From NCBI RefSeq assembly GCF_048264025.1, contig NZ_JBLXDN010000016.1, positions 1-64,000 of the forward strand: a stretch of DNA of 64,000 nucleotides, read 5' to 3'. This DNA is from Nitrincola sp048264025 (GTDB lineage: Bacteria; Pseudomonadota; Gammaproteobacteria; Pseudomonadales; Balneatricaceae). A program made the translations under genes and the position numbers. Below, in pieces: positions 8,667 to 18,165 of the stretch (positions are counted from its first letter, which is position 1; the number at the start of each line of letters is the position of its first letter). The notes under the pieces are model-generated. The model worked only from the letters and a program-made list of their open reading frames with translations. It was not told the DNA's origin and searched no databases.

Positions 8667-10772
8667 CTAGGCATTACCACCTCCGACTGTAGCCACGATC
8701 GTCACACGCTTATTCTCTGGTATTTCCTGATACGACAGCACGTGCACCTGATGCTCGCCATAGCGTACAAACCGAGCCATCAGCGGTCGAATCGGTGCTG
8801 CCACCAGCAACACTGAAGGTTTACCCATCATTTCCTGCTGCTGTGCTGCCTGCCCTAAAGAAGTTTGCAAACGCTCAGCCATACCAGGCTCCAGCACCAG
8901 TGTCTCGTCATTCGGGCCGCCTTGCTGCATCGAACCCAGCAACATCTGCTCCAGCGATGGATCCAGGGTAATGACTGGCAATTCCGGATCAGAACCATTG
9001 ATACTCTGCACGATCAGCCTGGACAAGGCAATCCGTACAGCGGCTGTCAGCGACAAAGGGTCCTGCGTTCTGTCTACGGCTTCTGCCAGAGCTTCTGCGA
9101 CAGAACGAAAATCTTTCAAAGAGACCTGCTCCATCAACAAGTTCTGCAGCACTTTCAGCAACACACTGATCGACAGCTTTTTCGGCACCAGTTCTTCAAC
9201 CAGCTTCGGTGATGATTTGGTGAGCATATCCAGTAGTTGCTGAACCTCTTCATGCCCCAATAGGGCATGTGCGTTACTTTGCAATATCTGATTCAAGTGC
9301 GTTGCAACTACAGTACTGGCATCCACTACAGTATAACCCAGAGTCTGCGCATGCTCCTTTTGACCTTTTTCTATCCACACCGCATCAAGACCAAAGGCTG
9401 GATCTTTCACCGATACACCTTTTAGGGTTCCAAAAACTTGCCCCGGATTGATGGCTAGCTCTCGATCAGGATAAACATCGCCCTCACCACTGATAACACC
9501 CATCAAAGTTATCCTGTAGGCACCCGGCATCAAATCCAGATTGTCACGAATATGCACTGAAGGCACCAAAAAGCCCAGATCCTGGGATAGTTTTTTACGC
9601 ACCCCTTTAATCCGGCTCAACAACTGCCCACCCTGCATTTTATCTACCATGGGTATCAGGCGGTAACCCACCTCTAACCCGACCATATCAACCGGCATTA
9701 CATCATCCCAGTCCAGATCACGACGCTCCTCAGACTGCTCGGGTTCGGCTGCATCCATTTCAGCCACCGACGACTCAGCCGCCAACTGCTGCTGACGCCG
9801 AATAATCAACCAACCAGCACCGCCAGCTGCTGCAGCGAGCGATAAAAATGCCAGATGCGGCATACCAGGGACGATACCCATTAAAAAGATAACGCCAGCA
9901 GCAACAAAAAGGGCCCGGGGTGAACCAAACATCTGGCTGAACACCTGACTCCCCATCGCCTCAGAGGAGTTTGCCCGAGTAACCATTACGGCCGCCGCCG
10001 TGGAGAGCAATAAAGAAGGGAGCTGCGCTACCAGGCCATCACCAATAGTGAGCAACGAATAGTTACGCATCGCGGTGTCAAAGTCCAAGCCGTGCTGGAT
10101 GATACCGATTCCCAGCCCGCCTAACAGGTTAATGATCAGAATCAAAATACCTGCAACAGCATCACCACGAACAAATTTTGACGCACCGTCCATCGCACCA
10201 TAGAAATCGGCCTCCTGGGTAACCTCTTGCCGACGTATGCGTGCATCATCCTGGGTGATCAAGCCGGCATTTACATCGGCATCAATAGCCATCTGTTTAC
10301 CCGGCATCGCATCCAGCGTAAACCGCGCACTAACCTCAGATATACGCCCAGCACCTTTAGTCACAACAACAAAGTTGATAATGACCAGAATCATAAAGAC
10401 CACGATACCAACGACGTAATTACCGCCAACAACCACTTCACCGAAGGCTTGTATCACCTGCCCAGCAGCAGCACCACCCTCATGACCGTTTAACAGCACT
10501 ACACGGGTTGAAGCGACATTTAGTGCCAATCTAAGTAAGGTGGCTGCCAGCAAAATGGTAGGAAAAACAGCAAAGTCCAGCGGGCGCAGGGCATAAATAC
10601 ACACCAGCAAAACCACTATGGACAGGGCAATATTGAAGGTAAAGAATACATCCAGAAGAAAAGTCGGCATCGGCAAAGTAACCATTGCCAATACCACAAG
10701 CAGCAGCAACGGAATGCCCAGGTTTCCCCGACTAATACTTCTGGCACTCTGCAGAATGGCTGCTCTATCCAC
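8667..10772 (-). CDS. flhA: Flagellar export gate protein FlhA
   Basis: FlhA is the large inner-membrane subunit of the flagellar type III export gate. Eight or so transmembrane segments fill the first 330 residues, including the conserved FHIPEP-type region (DAMPGKQMAIDADLNAG-like, here with DVNAG). The remainder is the cytosolic domain that docks chaperone-substrate complexes. I prefer the GTG at 10770-10772 (VDRAAILQSAR; 701 residues), because homologues begin with MDR and a TAGGTGA sequence lies just upstream. An in-frame ATG at 10836-10838 would add 22 atypical residues and has no visible ribosome-binding site. A sigma-54-type promoter and a FleQ-box-like site lie upstream. Confidence 0.95.
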   Translation of the reverse strand: MDRAAILQSARSISRGNLGIPLLLLVVLAMVTLPMPTFLLDVFFTFNIALSIVVLLVCIYALRPLDFAVFPTILLAATLLRLALNVASTRVVLLNGHEGGAAAGQVIQAFGEVVVGGNYVVGIVVFMILVIINFVVVTKGAGRISEVSARFTLDAMPGKQMAIDADVNAGLITQDDARIRRQEVTQEADFYGAMDGASKFVRGDAVAGILILIINLLGGLGIGIIQHGLDFDTAMRNYSLLTIGDGLVAQLPSLLLSTAAAVMVTRANSSEAMGSQVFSQMFGSPRALFVAAGVIFLMGIVPGMPHLAFLSLAAAAGGAGWLIIRRQQQLAAESSVAEMDAAEPEQSEERRDLDWDDVMPVDMVGLEVGYRLIPMVDKMQGGQLLSRIKGVRKKLSQDLGFLVPSVHIRDNLDLMPGAYRITLMGVISGEGDVYPDRELAINPGQVFGTLKGVSVKDPAFGLDAVWIEKGQKEHAQTLGYTVVDASTVVATHLNQILQSNAHALLGHEEVQQLLDMLTKSSPKLVEELVPKKLSISVLLKVLQNLLMEQVSLKDFRSVAEALAEAVDRTQDPLSLTAAVRIALSRLIVQSINGSDPELPVITLDPSLEQMLLGSMQQGGPNDETLVLEPGMAERLQTSLGQAAQQQEMMGKPSVLLVAAPIRPLMARFVRYGEHQVHVLSYQEIPENKRVTIVATVGGGNA

Positions 10773-10852
10773 GTCACCTACCGTCAAATAAATGTCAAAT
10801 AACTGTTTACCAATCAAACCATCGGTAAATTTATGCATATTGTACAGAATGC

Positions 10853-10866
10853 GTCAACTTAATGAC
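10853..10866 (-). promoter_or_regulatory. Possible FleQ box in the flhA leader
   Basis: On the minus strand this reads GTCATTAAGTTGAC, which keeps the GTCA/TGAC arms of the FleQ consensus GTCaNTAAAtTGAC. It lies between the sigma-54 element and flhA. In P. aeruginosa FleQ is known to bind atypically downstream of RpoN promoters at flhA and fliE, so the position fits. Sequence match only. Confidence 0.45.
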
Positions 10867-10890
10867 ACAACTATACGCCTCTGTATTTAC

Positions 10891-10906
10891 TGCAAAAAAT
10901 ACGCCA
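10891..10906 (-). promoter_or_regulatory. Sigma-54 promoter upstream of flhA
   Basis: The minus strand reads TGGCGTATTTTTTGCA: the -24 GG and -12 GC elements have exact spacing (TGGC-N8-TTGC, with a final A). It fits in the short flhB-flhA gap. Predicted start is near 10879, giving a leader of about 107 bases to the preferred GTG. FleQ would be the activator by analogy with Pseudomonas. Confidence 0.8.
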
Positions 10907-10907
10907 G

Positions 10908-12044
10908 TTATTCGTCTCGACGCAGAGCATCAGGAATATCCAATTGATGATCTCTTGGCGGTGGACTGATAGATTTACCTTGCCCGGCATCCCTGAGCTG
11001 AAACACATAGGCCAGCACCTGGGCTACCGCAGTATAAAGGCCGGACGGAACCTCTTCATCAATTTCCGCCGCATAGTAGAGGGCTCGCGCCAAAGAGGGT
11101 GCTTCAAGTACAGTGACACCATATTCCTGAGCCACTTCGCGGATTTTAAGTGCCATAAAATCGACACCCTTGGCAACAACAATCGGTGCATCACTCTGAC
11201 TCTGATCGTAACGTATAGCAACAGCATAGTGAGTTGGGTTGGTGATAACGACGTCAGCTGTTGGCACTTCTTTCATCATCTTACGCTGTGACATTTCATA
11301 CTGTAGCTGTCGAATTTTACTCTTAACCTCGGGCTTCCCTTCGGTGCTCTTCATCTCATCCTTGACTTCCTGCATAGTCATTTTCAGCTTTTTGTTATAG
11401 TCGTAGAGCTGGAAGGGCACATCCACCAGCACAATAAAAATCATAGCGGCACTAATCACCAGGAAAGCCCAGGCCAAAATGCTGACGGCATGAGCCATAG
11501 CTGGATTAATAGCCTCAGCGGTGAGACCAATCAACTCTGGTTGCAGCAAATACACTGCAAGAATAGCAATAGCCCCCACAACGACCACTTTACCCACAGC
11601 TTTAAACAGCTCAATTAGTGACTTTAATGAGAACATGCGCTTGATGCCTGCAATTGGATCCAAGCGACTGCCTTTTGGCTGCAAGGCTTCACCGCTAAAA
11701 TTCCAACCACCTAATGCGGCTGCCGAAAAAACAGAGGCCAACACCACTAACAAAAAAAAGCCCCACAAGCTGAAAAAAGCGCCGTATAGCGAAATATAAA
11801 GATGCTGCAACATAAAGGCGGGGTCTGAAATAGCTTCGCCACGCACTGAAAAATTAAACCTAAACACCCCCAACATGGCCGCGGCGACACTCGGACCAAA
11901 TAATAAGGCTGATGCAGCTGATGCCATCAATAAAGCCAGTGTACTCAACTCTTTTGAGCGTGCTATATCACCCTTTTTCCGCGCATCCTGAATGCGCTTT
12001 TGCGTGGGTTCCTGCGACTTTTCCTGACCTGTATCTTCAGCCAT
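10908..12044 (-). CDS. flhB: Flagellar export protein FlhB (substrate-specificity switch)
   Basis: FlhB has four transmembrane segments (roughly residues 35-55, 88-110, 148-170 and 188-210) and a cytoplasmic tail with the autocleavage motif NPTH at 269-272. Cleavage there, governed by FliK, switches export from rod/hook to filament proteins. Length 378 residues. It starts 3 bases after fliR and ends just before the flhA promoter, the usual fliR-flhB-flhA order. Confidence 0.97.
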   Translation of the reverse strand: MAEDTGQEKSQEPTQKRIQDARKKGDIARSKELSTLALLMASAASALLFGPSVAAAMLGVFRFNFSVRGEAISDPAFMLQHLYISLYGAFFSLWGFFLLVVLASVFSAAALGGWNFSGEALQPKGSRLDPIAGIKRMFSLKSLIELFKAVGKVVVVGAIAILAVYLLQPELIGLTAEAINPAMAHAVSILAWAFLVISAAMIFIVLVDVPFQLYDYNKKLKMTMQEVKDEMKSTEGKPEVKSKIRQLQYEMSQRKMMKEVPTADVVITNPTHYAVAIRYDQSQSDAPIVVAKGVDFMALKIREVAQEYGVTVLEAPSLARALYYAAEIDEEVPSGLYTAVAQVLAYVFQLRDAGQGKSISPPPRDHQLDIPDALRRDE

Positions 12045-12047
12045 GAC

Positions 12048-12830
12048 TTACCCGCTTATTGGAGGCAACATACTCTGCACAAAGTCCAGCACATAATGAG
12101 TCGTTCGTATGTAGTGATCGTAAAAAGTCGGTAAAAAGATCCAATGCATAATCAAACCCATCAGCATGGTAAACGGAAAACCTATAGCAAATATATTCAG
12201 CTGTGGTGCGGCCTTGGTCATCACACCAAATGCCAGGTTAATAATCAACAAGGCAGTAATCGCAGGCAGCGCCATCAGTAATGCAGCAGCAAATAACCAA
12301 CTGAGTGATAACACCACCCGCATAAACACCTCACCATCAAAACCAACCATCCCGACTGGCAAGGCAAAAAAACTCTGAGCCATAATTTCCATCATAACCA
12401 AGTGGCCATTCATAGACAAAAACAACAAAATAGCCATCATGGAATAAAACTGTGCCACCACAACGATTTGCACCCCGCTACTGGGATCCGTCATTGACGC
12501 AAACCCCAGACCAGATTGCATAGCGATCATCTGGGCTCCAGTAATAAAGCTCTGAAATAAAATTTGCAACGCAAAACCCATGAGTGTTCCGATAAGGATT
12601 TGATGCAAAATGACCAGCCAAGTGTTAAGCGAGAAAGGATCATAAACGGGCATCTCTGGCAGCACCGGAATCAATAAAAAAGTAACCGCTAGCGCCAGCC
12701 CCAGACGCACTCTCACAGGGACCATCTGGGTACCGATTATGGGTACGGACATAAAAAAAGAGCCAATACGAAAGAGCGGCAATAGCAGAGCAGCTACCCA
12801 ATACTCCATTTCAGCCAGAGAGACAAACAC
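12048..12830 (-). CDS. fliR: Flagellar export gate protein FliR
   Basis: FliR forms part of the FliPQR export gate in the inner membrane. The 260-residue protein is almost entirely hydrophobic with about six membrane segments; PLFRIGSFFMSVPIIG near the N-terminus is typical of the family. It sits 4 bases after fliQ and 3 bases before flhB. Confidence 0.96.
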   Translation of the reverse strand: MFVSLAEMEYWVAALLLPLFRIGSFFMSVPIIGTQMVPVRVRLGLALAVTFLLIPVLPEMPVYDPFSLNTWLVILHQILIGTLMGFALQILFQSFITGAQMIAMQSGLGFASMTDPSSGVQIVVVAQFYSMMAILLFLSMNGHLVMMEIMAQSFFALPVGMVGFDGEVFMRVVLSLSWLFAAALLMALPAITALLIINLAFGVMTKAAPQLNIFAIGFPFTMLMGLIMHWIFLPTFYDHYIRTTHYVLDFVQSMLPPISG

Positions 12831-12834
12831 TGCG

Positions 12835-13104
12835 TTAGCCTATTAAGATCGGTATATTCATAAACAGGTAGTTAAACAGATCCAGGATCTGCGTGACTAT
12901 CCACGGACCAAAATACATTAATGCAAGCAGACTGACGATAAGACGCGGAAGAAAACTGAGGGTTTGTTCGTTGATCTGAGTTGCGGCCTGAAACACTGAA
13001 ATGATCAGACCCACAACCAACGCAGGCCCAACAATTACGGTAACAAACTTGATAATCAACCAGAAAGCACCACCATAAAGATCCAGTATGGTTTCAATCA
13101 ACAT
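12835..13104 (-). CDS. fliQ: Flagellar export gate protein FliQ
   Basis: FliQ is a two-TM subunit of the export gate. I place the start at the ATG 13102-13104 (MLIETILDLYGGAFW), giving 89 residues, the usual family length, with a GGAGG sequence 8 bases upstream. The open frame extends 20 codons further and would overlap fliP, but that extension is not family-like. The gene lies 14 bases after fliP. Confidence 0.95.
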   Translation of the reverse strand: MLIETILDLYGGAFWLIIKFVTVIVGPALVVGLIISVFQAATQINEQTLSFLPRLIVSLLALMYFGPWIVTQILDLFNYLFMNIPILIG

Positions 13105-13118
13105 ACTGTAGCCCTCCG

Positions 13119-13862
13119 CTAGACACCAAAGCTTGCCGCCAGTGTACCCACCACCATAGCCCAACCATCAGCAAGGACAAACAGCATAATTTTAAACGGC
13201 AGGGACACTATCACCGGCGACAACATCATCATACCCATCGCCATCAACACACTCGCCACTACCAGATCAATTACCAGAAATGGGATAAAGAGCATAAAGC
13301 CTATCTGAAAAGCTGTTTTCAGCTCACTGATTACAAAGGCGGGCACCAGTATCCGCATGGGCACATCTTCAGGACTTTCGACGCGCGGCGTATCAGAAAT
13401 GCGCATAAACAGATCAAGATCACTTTCGCGGGTATTACCCATCATAAACTGGTGAAACGGCCGCGAAGCCGCCTCAAGCGCTTCCATGCTCGTCAACTCT
13501 TCTGCCAGATAAGGCTGCACTGCCACTTCATTAATACGATCAAACACTGGCGCCATAATGAAAAACGTCAGGAACAGTGCCAAGCCAACCATAACCTGAT
13601 TTGAAGGTGTCTGCTGCAGACCCAATGCCTGCCTCAAAATAGCAAACACAATAATGATGCGGGTAAACGAAGTCATCATCATCAACATGGCTGGCAGGAA
13701 TGTCAGCAATGTCATCAGAGCAAGAATTTGAATGGTTACCGAATACTCGGTATTGCCATCTTCGTCAACACTCAGCGTGATAGCAGATATACCCTGATCG
13801 GCATAGGACAACGACGGCAAAAAACAAAGCAGTAGAGCTAGCAGCCAGAGGTAGCGCGCCAT
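13119..13862 (-). CDS. fliP: Flagellar export gate protein FliP
   Basis: FliP is the core of the export gate. A cleavable signal peptide (YLWLLALLLCFLPSLSYA) comes first, then four membrane segments; MMMTSFTRIIIVFAILRQALG is the conserved FliP segment. Length 247 residues. Its ATG overlaps the fliO stop by one base (TAATG), suggesting coupled translation. Confidence 0.97.
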   Translation of the reverse strand: MARYLWLLALLLCFLPSLSYADQGISAITLSVDEDGNTEYSVTIQILALMTLLTFLPAMLMMMTSFTRIIIVFAILRQALGLQQTPSNQVMVGLALFLTFFIMAPVFDRINEVAVQPYLAEELTSMEALEAASRPFHQFMMGNTRESDLDLFMRISDTPRVESPEDVPMRILVPAFVISELKTAFQIGFMLFIPFLVIDLVVASVLMAMGMMMLSPVIVSLPFKIMLFVLADGWAMVVGTLAASFGV

Positions 13863-14287
13863 TATTCGCTCCGCTTATGTAAGTATTGACTGAGTTTTTT
13901 GGAAAATGCCGAATCCTGACCATTTTCCAGTTCAATTACCGGCTGATCAAAGCTTTTTAACAAGCTCACCTGCCCCTGAGCCACTCCCAGCAACAACTGC
14001 TGATCACCTACTTGTACCAATACTGCACGCTCACGATTACCCAGAGACAAGGCCGCCACAACCCGAAGTTTTCTGTGCTGCCCAGGCAGTAGAGTTACCT
14101 TTCGCAACAGCCAGGCAATTAAAAAAATTGTACCTAAAACCAGTACAAGCCCCAGCACCAACTGCAACACAGAGGCAATACTCATCGGATCACCACCGGA
14201 ATAGGCAAAAGCTGAAGCAGGCTGACGTTCAATCTCAGCAATGGCCCCAGGACTTGCCAGCAATAAACACAGCGCGAAACGATACAT
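13862..14287 (-). CDS. fliO: Flagellar export assembly protein FliO
   Basis: FliO helps assemble the FliP ring. The N-terminus is hydrophobic and signal-like, one membrane segment (about residues 40-63) precedes a basic stretch (WLLRKVTLLPGQHRKLRV), and a small cytoplasmic domain ends the protein (GNRERAVLVQVGDQQLLLGV). Length 141 residues. It starts 2 bases after fliN and overlaps fliP by one base. FliO is poorly conserved, so the call rests on both motif and position. Confidence 0.93.
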   Translation of the reverse strand: MYRFALCLLLASPGAIAEIERQPASAFAYSGGDPMSIASVLQLVLGLVLVLGTIFLIAWLLRKVTLLPGQHRKLRVVAALSLGNRERAVLVQVGDQQLLLGVAQGQVSLLKSFDQPVIELENGQDSAFSKKLSQYLHKRSE

Positions 14288-14289
14288 AA

Positions 14290-14712
14290 CTATTTAAGAC
14301 GCCAAATACGTTCCTGCGGGCTTATAACATCAGTAAGCCTGATGCCATAGTGGTCATTAACAACCACTACTTCGCCATGCGCAATCAAGGTTCCGTTAAC
14401 CTTCACATCCAGTGGCTCACCTGCTACACGACTGAGCTCAAGCACTGATCCCTGATTCAGTTGCAACAGGTTACGGATAGCTATTTCGGTTCCACCGACC
14501 TCAACCGTCAGTTTAACAGGTATATCAAGTATGACGTCCAACTTGGCATCACTAACTGGGGCGGATTCATCTTTTAGTTCAGACAATTCAACGGCTTTGA
14601 CAGCCGCCTCATCCGCCATATCAGTAGCAGCGCTACCCACCTGCTCTTCCATAGCGGCCGCCCACTCGTCAGCCATGGCTTGCTGGTCTACATTTTTATC
14701 GTCTTCACTCAC
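14290..14712 (-). CDS. fliN: Flagellar motor switch protein FliN
   Basis: FliN forms the bulk of the C-ring and takes part in switching and export. The C-terminal SpoA domain (VKLTVEVGGTEIAIRNLLQL, NGTLIAHGEVVVVNDHYGIR) is complete. An acidic, Ala-rich N-terminal extension of about 60 residues precedes it. Length 140 residues. The start is GTG at 14710-14712 with GGAG 9 bases upstream. It follows fliM by 24 bases. Confidence 0.96.
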   Translation of the reverse strand: MSEDDKNVDQQAMADEWAAAMEEQVGSAATDMADEAAVKAVELSELKDESAPVSDAKLDVILDIPVKLTVEVGGTEIAIRNLLQLNQGSVLELSRVAGEPLDVKVNGTLIAHGEVVVVNDHYGIRLTDVISPQERIWRLK

Positions 14713-14736
14713 GCACTCTATCTCCGGATCTGCACA

Positions 14737-15720
14737 TCAGTCATTATCGTGCTGGATTGTTTCGACTATTTTCACTGCAAGATTACCACGTGACGCACCC
14801 AGTTGGCAGGTGTACATAGGCAAGCCATTTGCACTCAATGTGAGATGATCTGATATGTCCAGAGGAATCACATCACCCTGCTCAAGCGCTACGACATCCC
14901 TAAGAGTCATTTCACGCTCAGCCACCAACAAATCCAGATTGAGGCGTGCACAGATAATATCTTTGCGCAAAGAGTTCAGCCAACGCTCATCTGTCTCGTG
15001 TTCACTACTTTGGTAAGATGACATGAGCAGATCACGGATCGGTTCAACCATGGAATAAGGCAAGGTGACATGAAAATCACCGTTTCCACCTTCGAGATCT
15101 ACCTGAAACGTGCTCACTATAACCACTTCACTTGGACCGACCACATTGGCCATAGCCGGGTTAAGCTCATGGGATACCTGCTCAAAAGCCACCTCAGCAA
15201 CCGGCAACCAGGCTTCACGCAGGTCATGTAATAGCTGCATTACGGTCTTATGCACCAGCCGAGTTTCTGTTGGAGTAAAATCACGGCCTTCAATTTTCGC
15301 ATGCCGCCCATCACCGCCAAAATACTGATCCACTAGTTTAAACACCAGCTTGGCGTCAATAATGAATAACCCGGTACCACGCCAGGGGTGTACTTTGATT
15401 AACGACATACTGGTAGGCACGTAGAGGGTGTGAATATAGTCACCATACTTCATCACCTGCACACCACCCACAGTCACATCAGCAGAGCGCCTGAGCAGAT
15501 TGAACAGCGTCACCCTGGCCAGCCGCGCAAAGCGCTCATTGACCATTTCCAACGTAGGCATCCGCCCACGCACAATACGCTCCTGACTAGCCAGGTCATA
15601 GGGACGAACACCACTACCGTCGTCATCTTCGCCGTCGTCGGCGGTTTCCACATCGCCATCATCAACGCCATGCAACAGGGCATCGATCTCATCCTGCGAA
15701 AGTAGATCTTTAACCGACAT
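14737..15720 (-). CDS. fliM: Flagellar motor switch protein FliM
   Basis: FliM binds CheY-P and forms the middle of the C-ring. The N-terminal peptide LLSQDEIDALLHG is the CheY-P binding site. An acidic stretch follows, then the CheC-like middle domain (GRMPTLEMVNERFARLAR) and a C-terminal SpoA domain. Length 327 residues is standard. It lies 13 bases after fliL. Confidence 0.98.
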   Translation of the reverse strand: MSVKDLLSQDEIDALLHGVDDGDVETADDGEDDDGSGVRPYDLASQERIVRGRMPTLEMVNERFARLARVTLFNLLRRSADVTVGGVQVMKYGDYIHTLYVPTSMSLIKVHPWRGTGLFIIDAKLVFKLVDQYFGGDGRHAKIEGRDFTPTETRLVHKTVMQLLHDLREAWLPVAEVAFEQVSHELNPAMANVVGPSEVVIVSTFQVDLEGGNGDFHVTLPYSMVEPIRDLLMSSYQSSEHETDERWLNSLRKDIICARLNLDLLVAEREMTLRDVVALEQGDVIPLDISDHLTLSANGLPMYTCQLGASRGNLAVKIVETIQHDND

Positions 15721-15733
15721 GGTTACAGCTCCA

Positions 15734-16249
15734 TCACTGCATTACAAAATTGGTAAACAGCACGATTTCCACACCGGGCACACCGCCCCGATCTTCAATC
15801 AGGCGATTAACCAAAGCAGTCGCATCGTTCTGCAAGGCGCGTATACCCTCTACACTGCGTAATGCTTTTGAATCAGCGGTAGTAAACAGGGTATTAAGTC
15901 GCGCAACCACCAGCGGCATATGCTGGTTCAACACCTGTTCCACGGCAGGGTCACGGGTTTTAGCTTCTGCATAGATTTGCATAAAATGACGATTGCCATC
16001 TGGGTTGTCCAGCGAAGCCACGAACATTGGCCGCCCTTCCAGCGTGCGTATCTTGATATAAATCGCTTCGGTCTGCACGTTTTCAACGGCGACTTCTTCG
16101 GATTCATCGCCACTGCCGGAAAGCAGAAAAAATGCAGCACCACTCGCTATCAAAACCAGCAGCAGGCTGGCGGCAAGGATAATAATCAGCTTTTTCTTAC
16201 CACTCTTCGGCACGGCTGCTGCATCAGCTTGAACGTCTTCGTCAGCCAT
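15734..16249 (-). CDS. fliL: Flagellar basal-body protein FliL
   Basis: FliL surrounds the stator and affects torque. It has a short charged N-terminus, one membrane segment (about residues 20-45, LIIILAASLLLVLIASG) and a periplasmic domain. I start at the ATG 16247-16249 (171 residues), which directly follows a GGGGGAG ribosome-binding site; a TTG four codons earlier is unlikely. It heads the fliLMNOPQR-flhB run. The 74-base gap behind fliK shows no sigma-54 element, so it may be read through from the fliK promoter. Confidence 0.95.
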   Translation of the reverse strand: MADEDVQADAAAVPKSGKKKLIIILAASLLLVLIASGAAFFLLSGSGDESEEVAVENVQTEAIYIKIRTLEGRPMFVASLDNPDGNRHFMQIYAEAKTRDPAVEQVLNQHMPLVVARLNTLFTTADSKALRSVEGIRALQNDATALVNRLIEDRGGVPGVEIVLFTNFVMQ

Positions 16250-16323
16250 TAACTCCCCCAATTATCCGGACATACATCACTACGGCTAATATACCACAGT
16301 GTGTTTATCTGAGGGGAACAGCT

Positions 16324-18129
16324 TCAGGCATAATAATCAATAAGTCCTATTTTACGCCCTCCGGCTCGCGAGGCCGGCGCATCACCAAAATCATCGCCAA
16401 CACCACCGGAGAATCCCTTAGCAACAGCCTCCCGCTGCTCTTTGTCTGCCCGGTCCTGCGCAGATTGATCCCCGACTGACGCATCCGTCAGATTCAATCC
16501 CTGCTCAGCAAACATCTCCCGCAAGCGTGGCATACTCTGCTCTAGTACTTCACGCACAGCCGCACTCGGTGCATTGAAGGATAATGACACTTGGTCTGAA
16601 CCATGTACTTGTACACGGATGCGTAAAGAGCCCAGTTCCGGCGGGTCTAACCTGACTTCAGCAACACGAGGCCCTTGTTGCGCCATCATGACTGCACGTT
16701 CTCCGAGTGCCTTGCTCCAGGCAGGGTTAAGCATTTTCTGCATCAACGCATCCTGTGAATTCTGGGCTTGTTGTATAGGTGCTTGAGGCGAAGTATTACT
16801 CGGCATAGCCATACGCTGCGCTTCTGCAGATTGCAAGTTGTTGCTCTCAGTACGTACAGACACTGTCGTGCTGCGCTCCTCTGACATGGCAACCTTCAAC
16901 CTATCACTCATGGCTTGTTCGATAGAAGCCGAACGCCCCCCCTCCGGCATGGTAGCTTCCGGCATAGCGGCAGTCGTCAGCTCAGTCCGCGGAGCCTCTG
17001 TAACTGGACGAGTGGATACCGTGGGTTCACGTACACCTACTACGGCAGATTCCAAACGCCTTTCACGCTCTTTTTCTGTTTCGCGCGATTGCATCGGACG
17101 CTCCAGTGGAACAGCCAGACGATCGACTTTATCGCCAGAGTCCGCTGCAGCTTGTCGCTCTGCCGTTAACGATGCTGGGGATTGAGCATTCAGCTCATCG
17201 GACTGACGCATAACACCCTCCAGATCAGAGGATACTGGATTCGTTTCAGCAGCCTCGGCATGTGTGGTGCTATTAACATGCCCTGCGCCACCAGCCAGCT
17301 GTGTCAGACCTGTGGACTCAGTACTTTTATCTAGCGGCAGACTGCTATGCTTTAGATCGTCGGCAGCCGCTTCCGCAGCCTTGCTCTCTTCCGCTGTTTT
17401 TGCATTTACTGCCGAGTCTAATTCAGCACGCGCCTGACGAGCTGATTCAAGCTCAGACCAGAGTTGTCTAACTAGACGCTCGGCTTCTAACATCTCTTCG
17501 GTTGATAAACTGTTTGGCACAATGGGTAGTGAGTTTGCCGGAGTCTGGGCTGTCGATGCATCCAGCTTCTGCTCAAGATAGTTGATCAGCTTATCTTTTG
17601 CGCTGTCGCTTAATGGCAAGGGATCCTCAGGCAAGGCCGAATGACCAGTATCGGTAATAGCAGATGAAGTCTCAACCAGTGTTTTCAGATACGCCAGCAG
17701 CTCGGCATCACTAACGCCTGAACCCGACAGTGTCGCTGAATCACCACTCATTATTTGCCCATCCGGCGCAGTCTGCTGCAGCCCCAGCCGTAGCAACTCT
17801 ACGGCTGATTCAATCAAATCAGTTTCATCCTCACCTACTTGCTGCAACAACTGATCGAGCTTCTGTAATAGCTGCTCAGCGGTCTCGGGCGGCAACTCCA
17901 TGCCGTTATCGACACGATCCATGACAGGATTTTGCCGCAGGGCGCCACCACTGGGTGCTACCATCTGTCCTTGAGCAGTTATTCCCATCCACAGAGTATA
18001 AAAACCACCTGGATCACCGGGTGTAGCCGTCGTCAGAGCAGCACCCGACTGTGGCATGCCTGCATTGACGCCGGGAGACAGCGATAGTAAACCACCTGAT
18101 AATGGGGTGGTAGAAGTTGAGGATGACAT
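16324..18129 (-). CDS. fliK: Flagellar hook-length control protein FliK
   Basis: FliK measures hook length and triggers the FlhB switch. The protein is a long, low-complexity, Ala/Ser/Glu-rich ruler, with the conserved C-terminal Flg_hook domain near residues 475-560 (LDPPELGSLRIRVQV, SAAVREVLEQSMPRLREMF). I start at the ATG 18127-18129 with GGAG 7 bases upstream (601 residues); a TTG nine codons earlier would overlap that site. It is longer than many homologues, mostly in the repeat-poor middle. A sigma-54-type promoter lies about 37 bases upstream. Confidence 0.94.
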   Translation of the reverse strand: MSSSTSTTPLSGGLLSLSPGVNAGMPQSGAALTTATPGDPGGFYTLWMGITAQGQMVAPSGGALRQNPVMDRVDNGMELPPETAEQLLQKLDQLLQQVGEDETDLIESAVELLRLGLQQTAPDGQIMSGDSATLSGSGVSDAELLAYLKTLVETSSAITDTGHSALPEDPLPLSDSAKDKLINYLEQKLDASTAQTPANSLPIVPNSLSTEEMLEAERLVRQLWSELESARQARAELDSAVNAKTAEESKAAEAAADDLKHSSLPLDKSTESTGLTQLAGGAGHVNSTTHAEAAETNPVSSDLEGVMRQSDELNAQSPASLTAERQAAADSGDKVDRLAVPLERPMQSRETEKERERRLESAVVGVREPTVSTRPVTEAPRTELTTAAMPEATMPEGGRSASIEQAMSDRLKVAMSEERSTTVSVRTESNNLQSAEAQRMAMPSNTSPQAPIQQAQNSQDALMQKMLNPAWSKALGERAVMMAQQGPRVAEVRLDPPELGSLRIRVQVHGSDQVSLSFNAPSAAVREVLEQSMPRLREMFAEQGLNLTDASVGDQSAQDRADKEQREAVAKGFSGGVGDDFGDAPASRAGGRKIGLIDYYA

Positions 18130-18165
18130 GTTCAGCTCCAGAAAGTCGTTACCCAACTGAACATC

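Noticed and set aside
13105..13164. Longer FliQ from the start at 13164
   Set aside because: It overlaps fliP, and the ATG at 13104 has GGAGG at good spacing and gives the usual 89 residues.
16270..16320. Possible sigma-28 promoter before fliL
   Set aside because: TAAA and GCCG occur but with 17 rather than 15 bases between them, and GATAA is missing.
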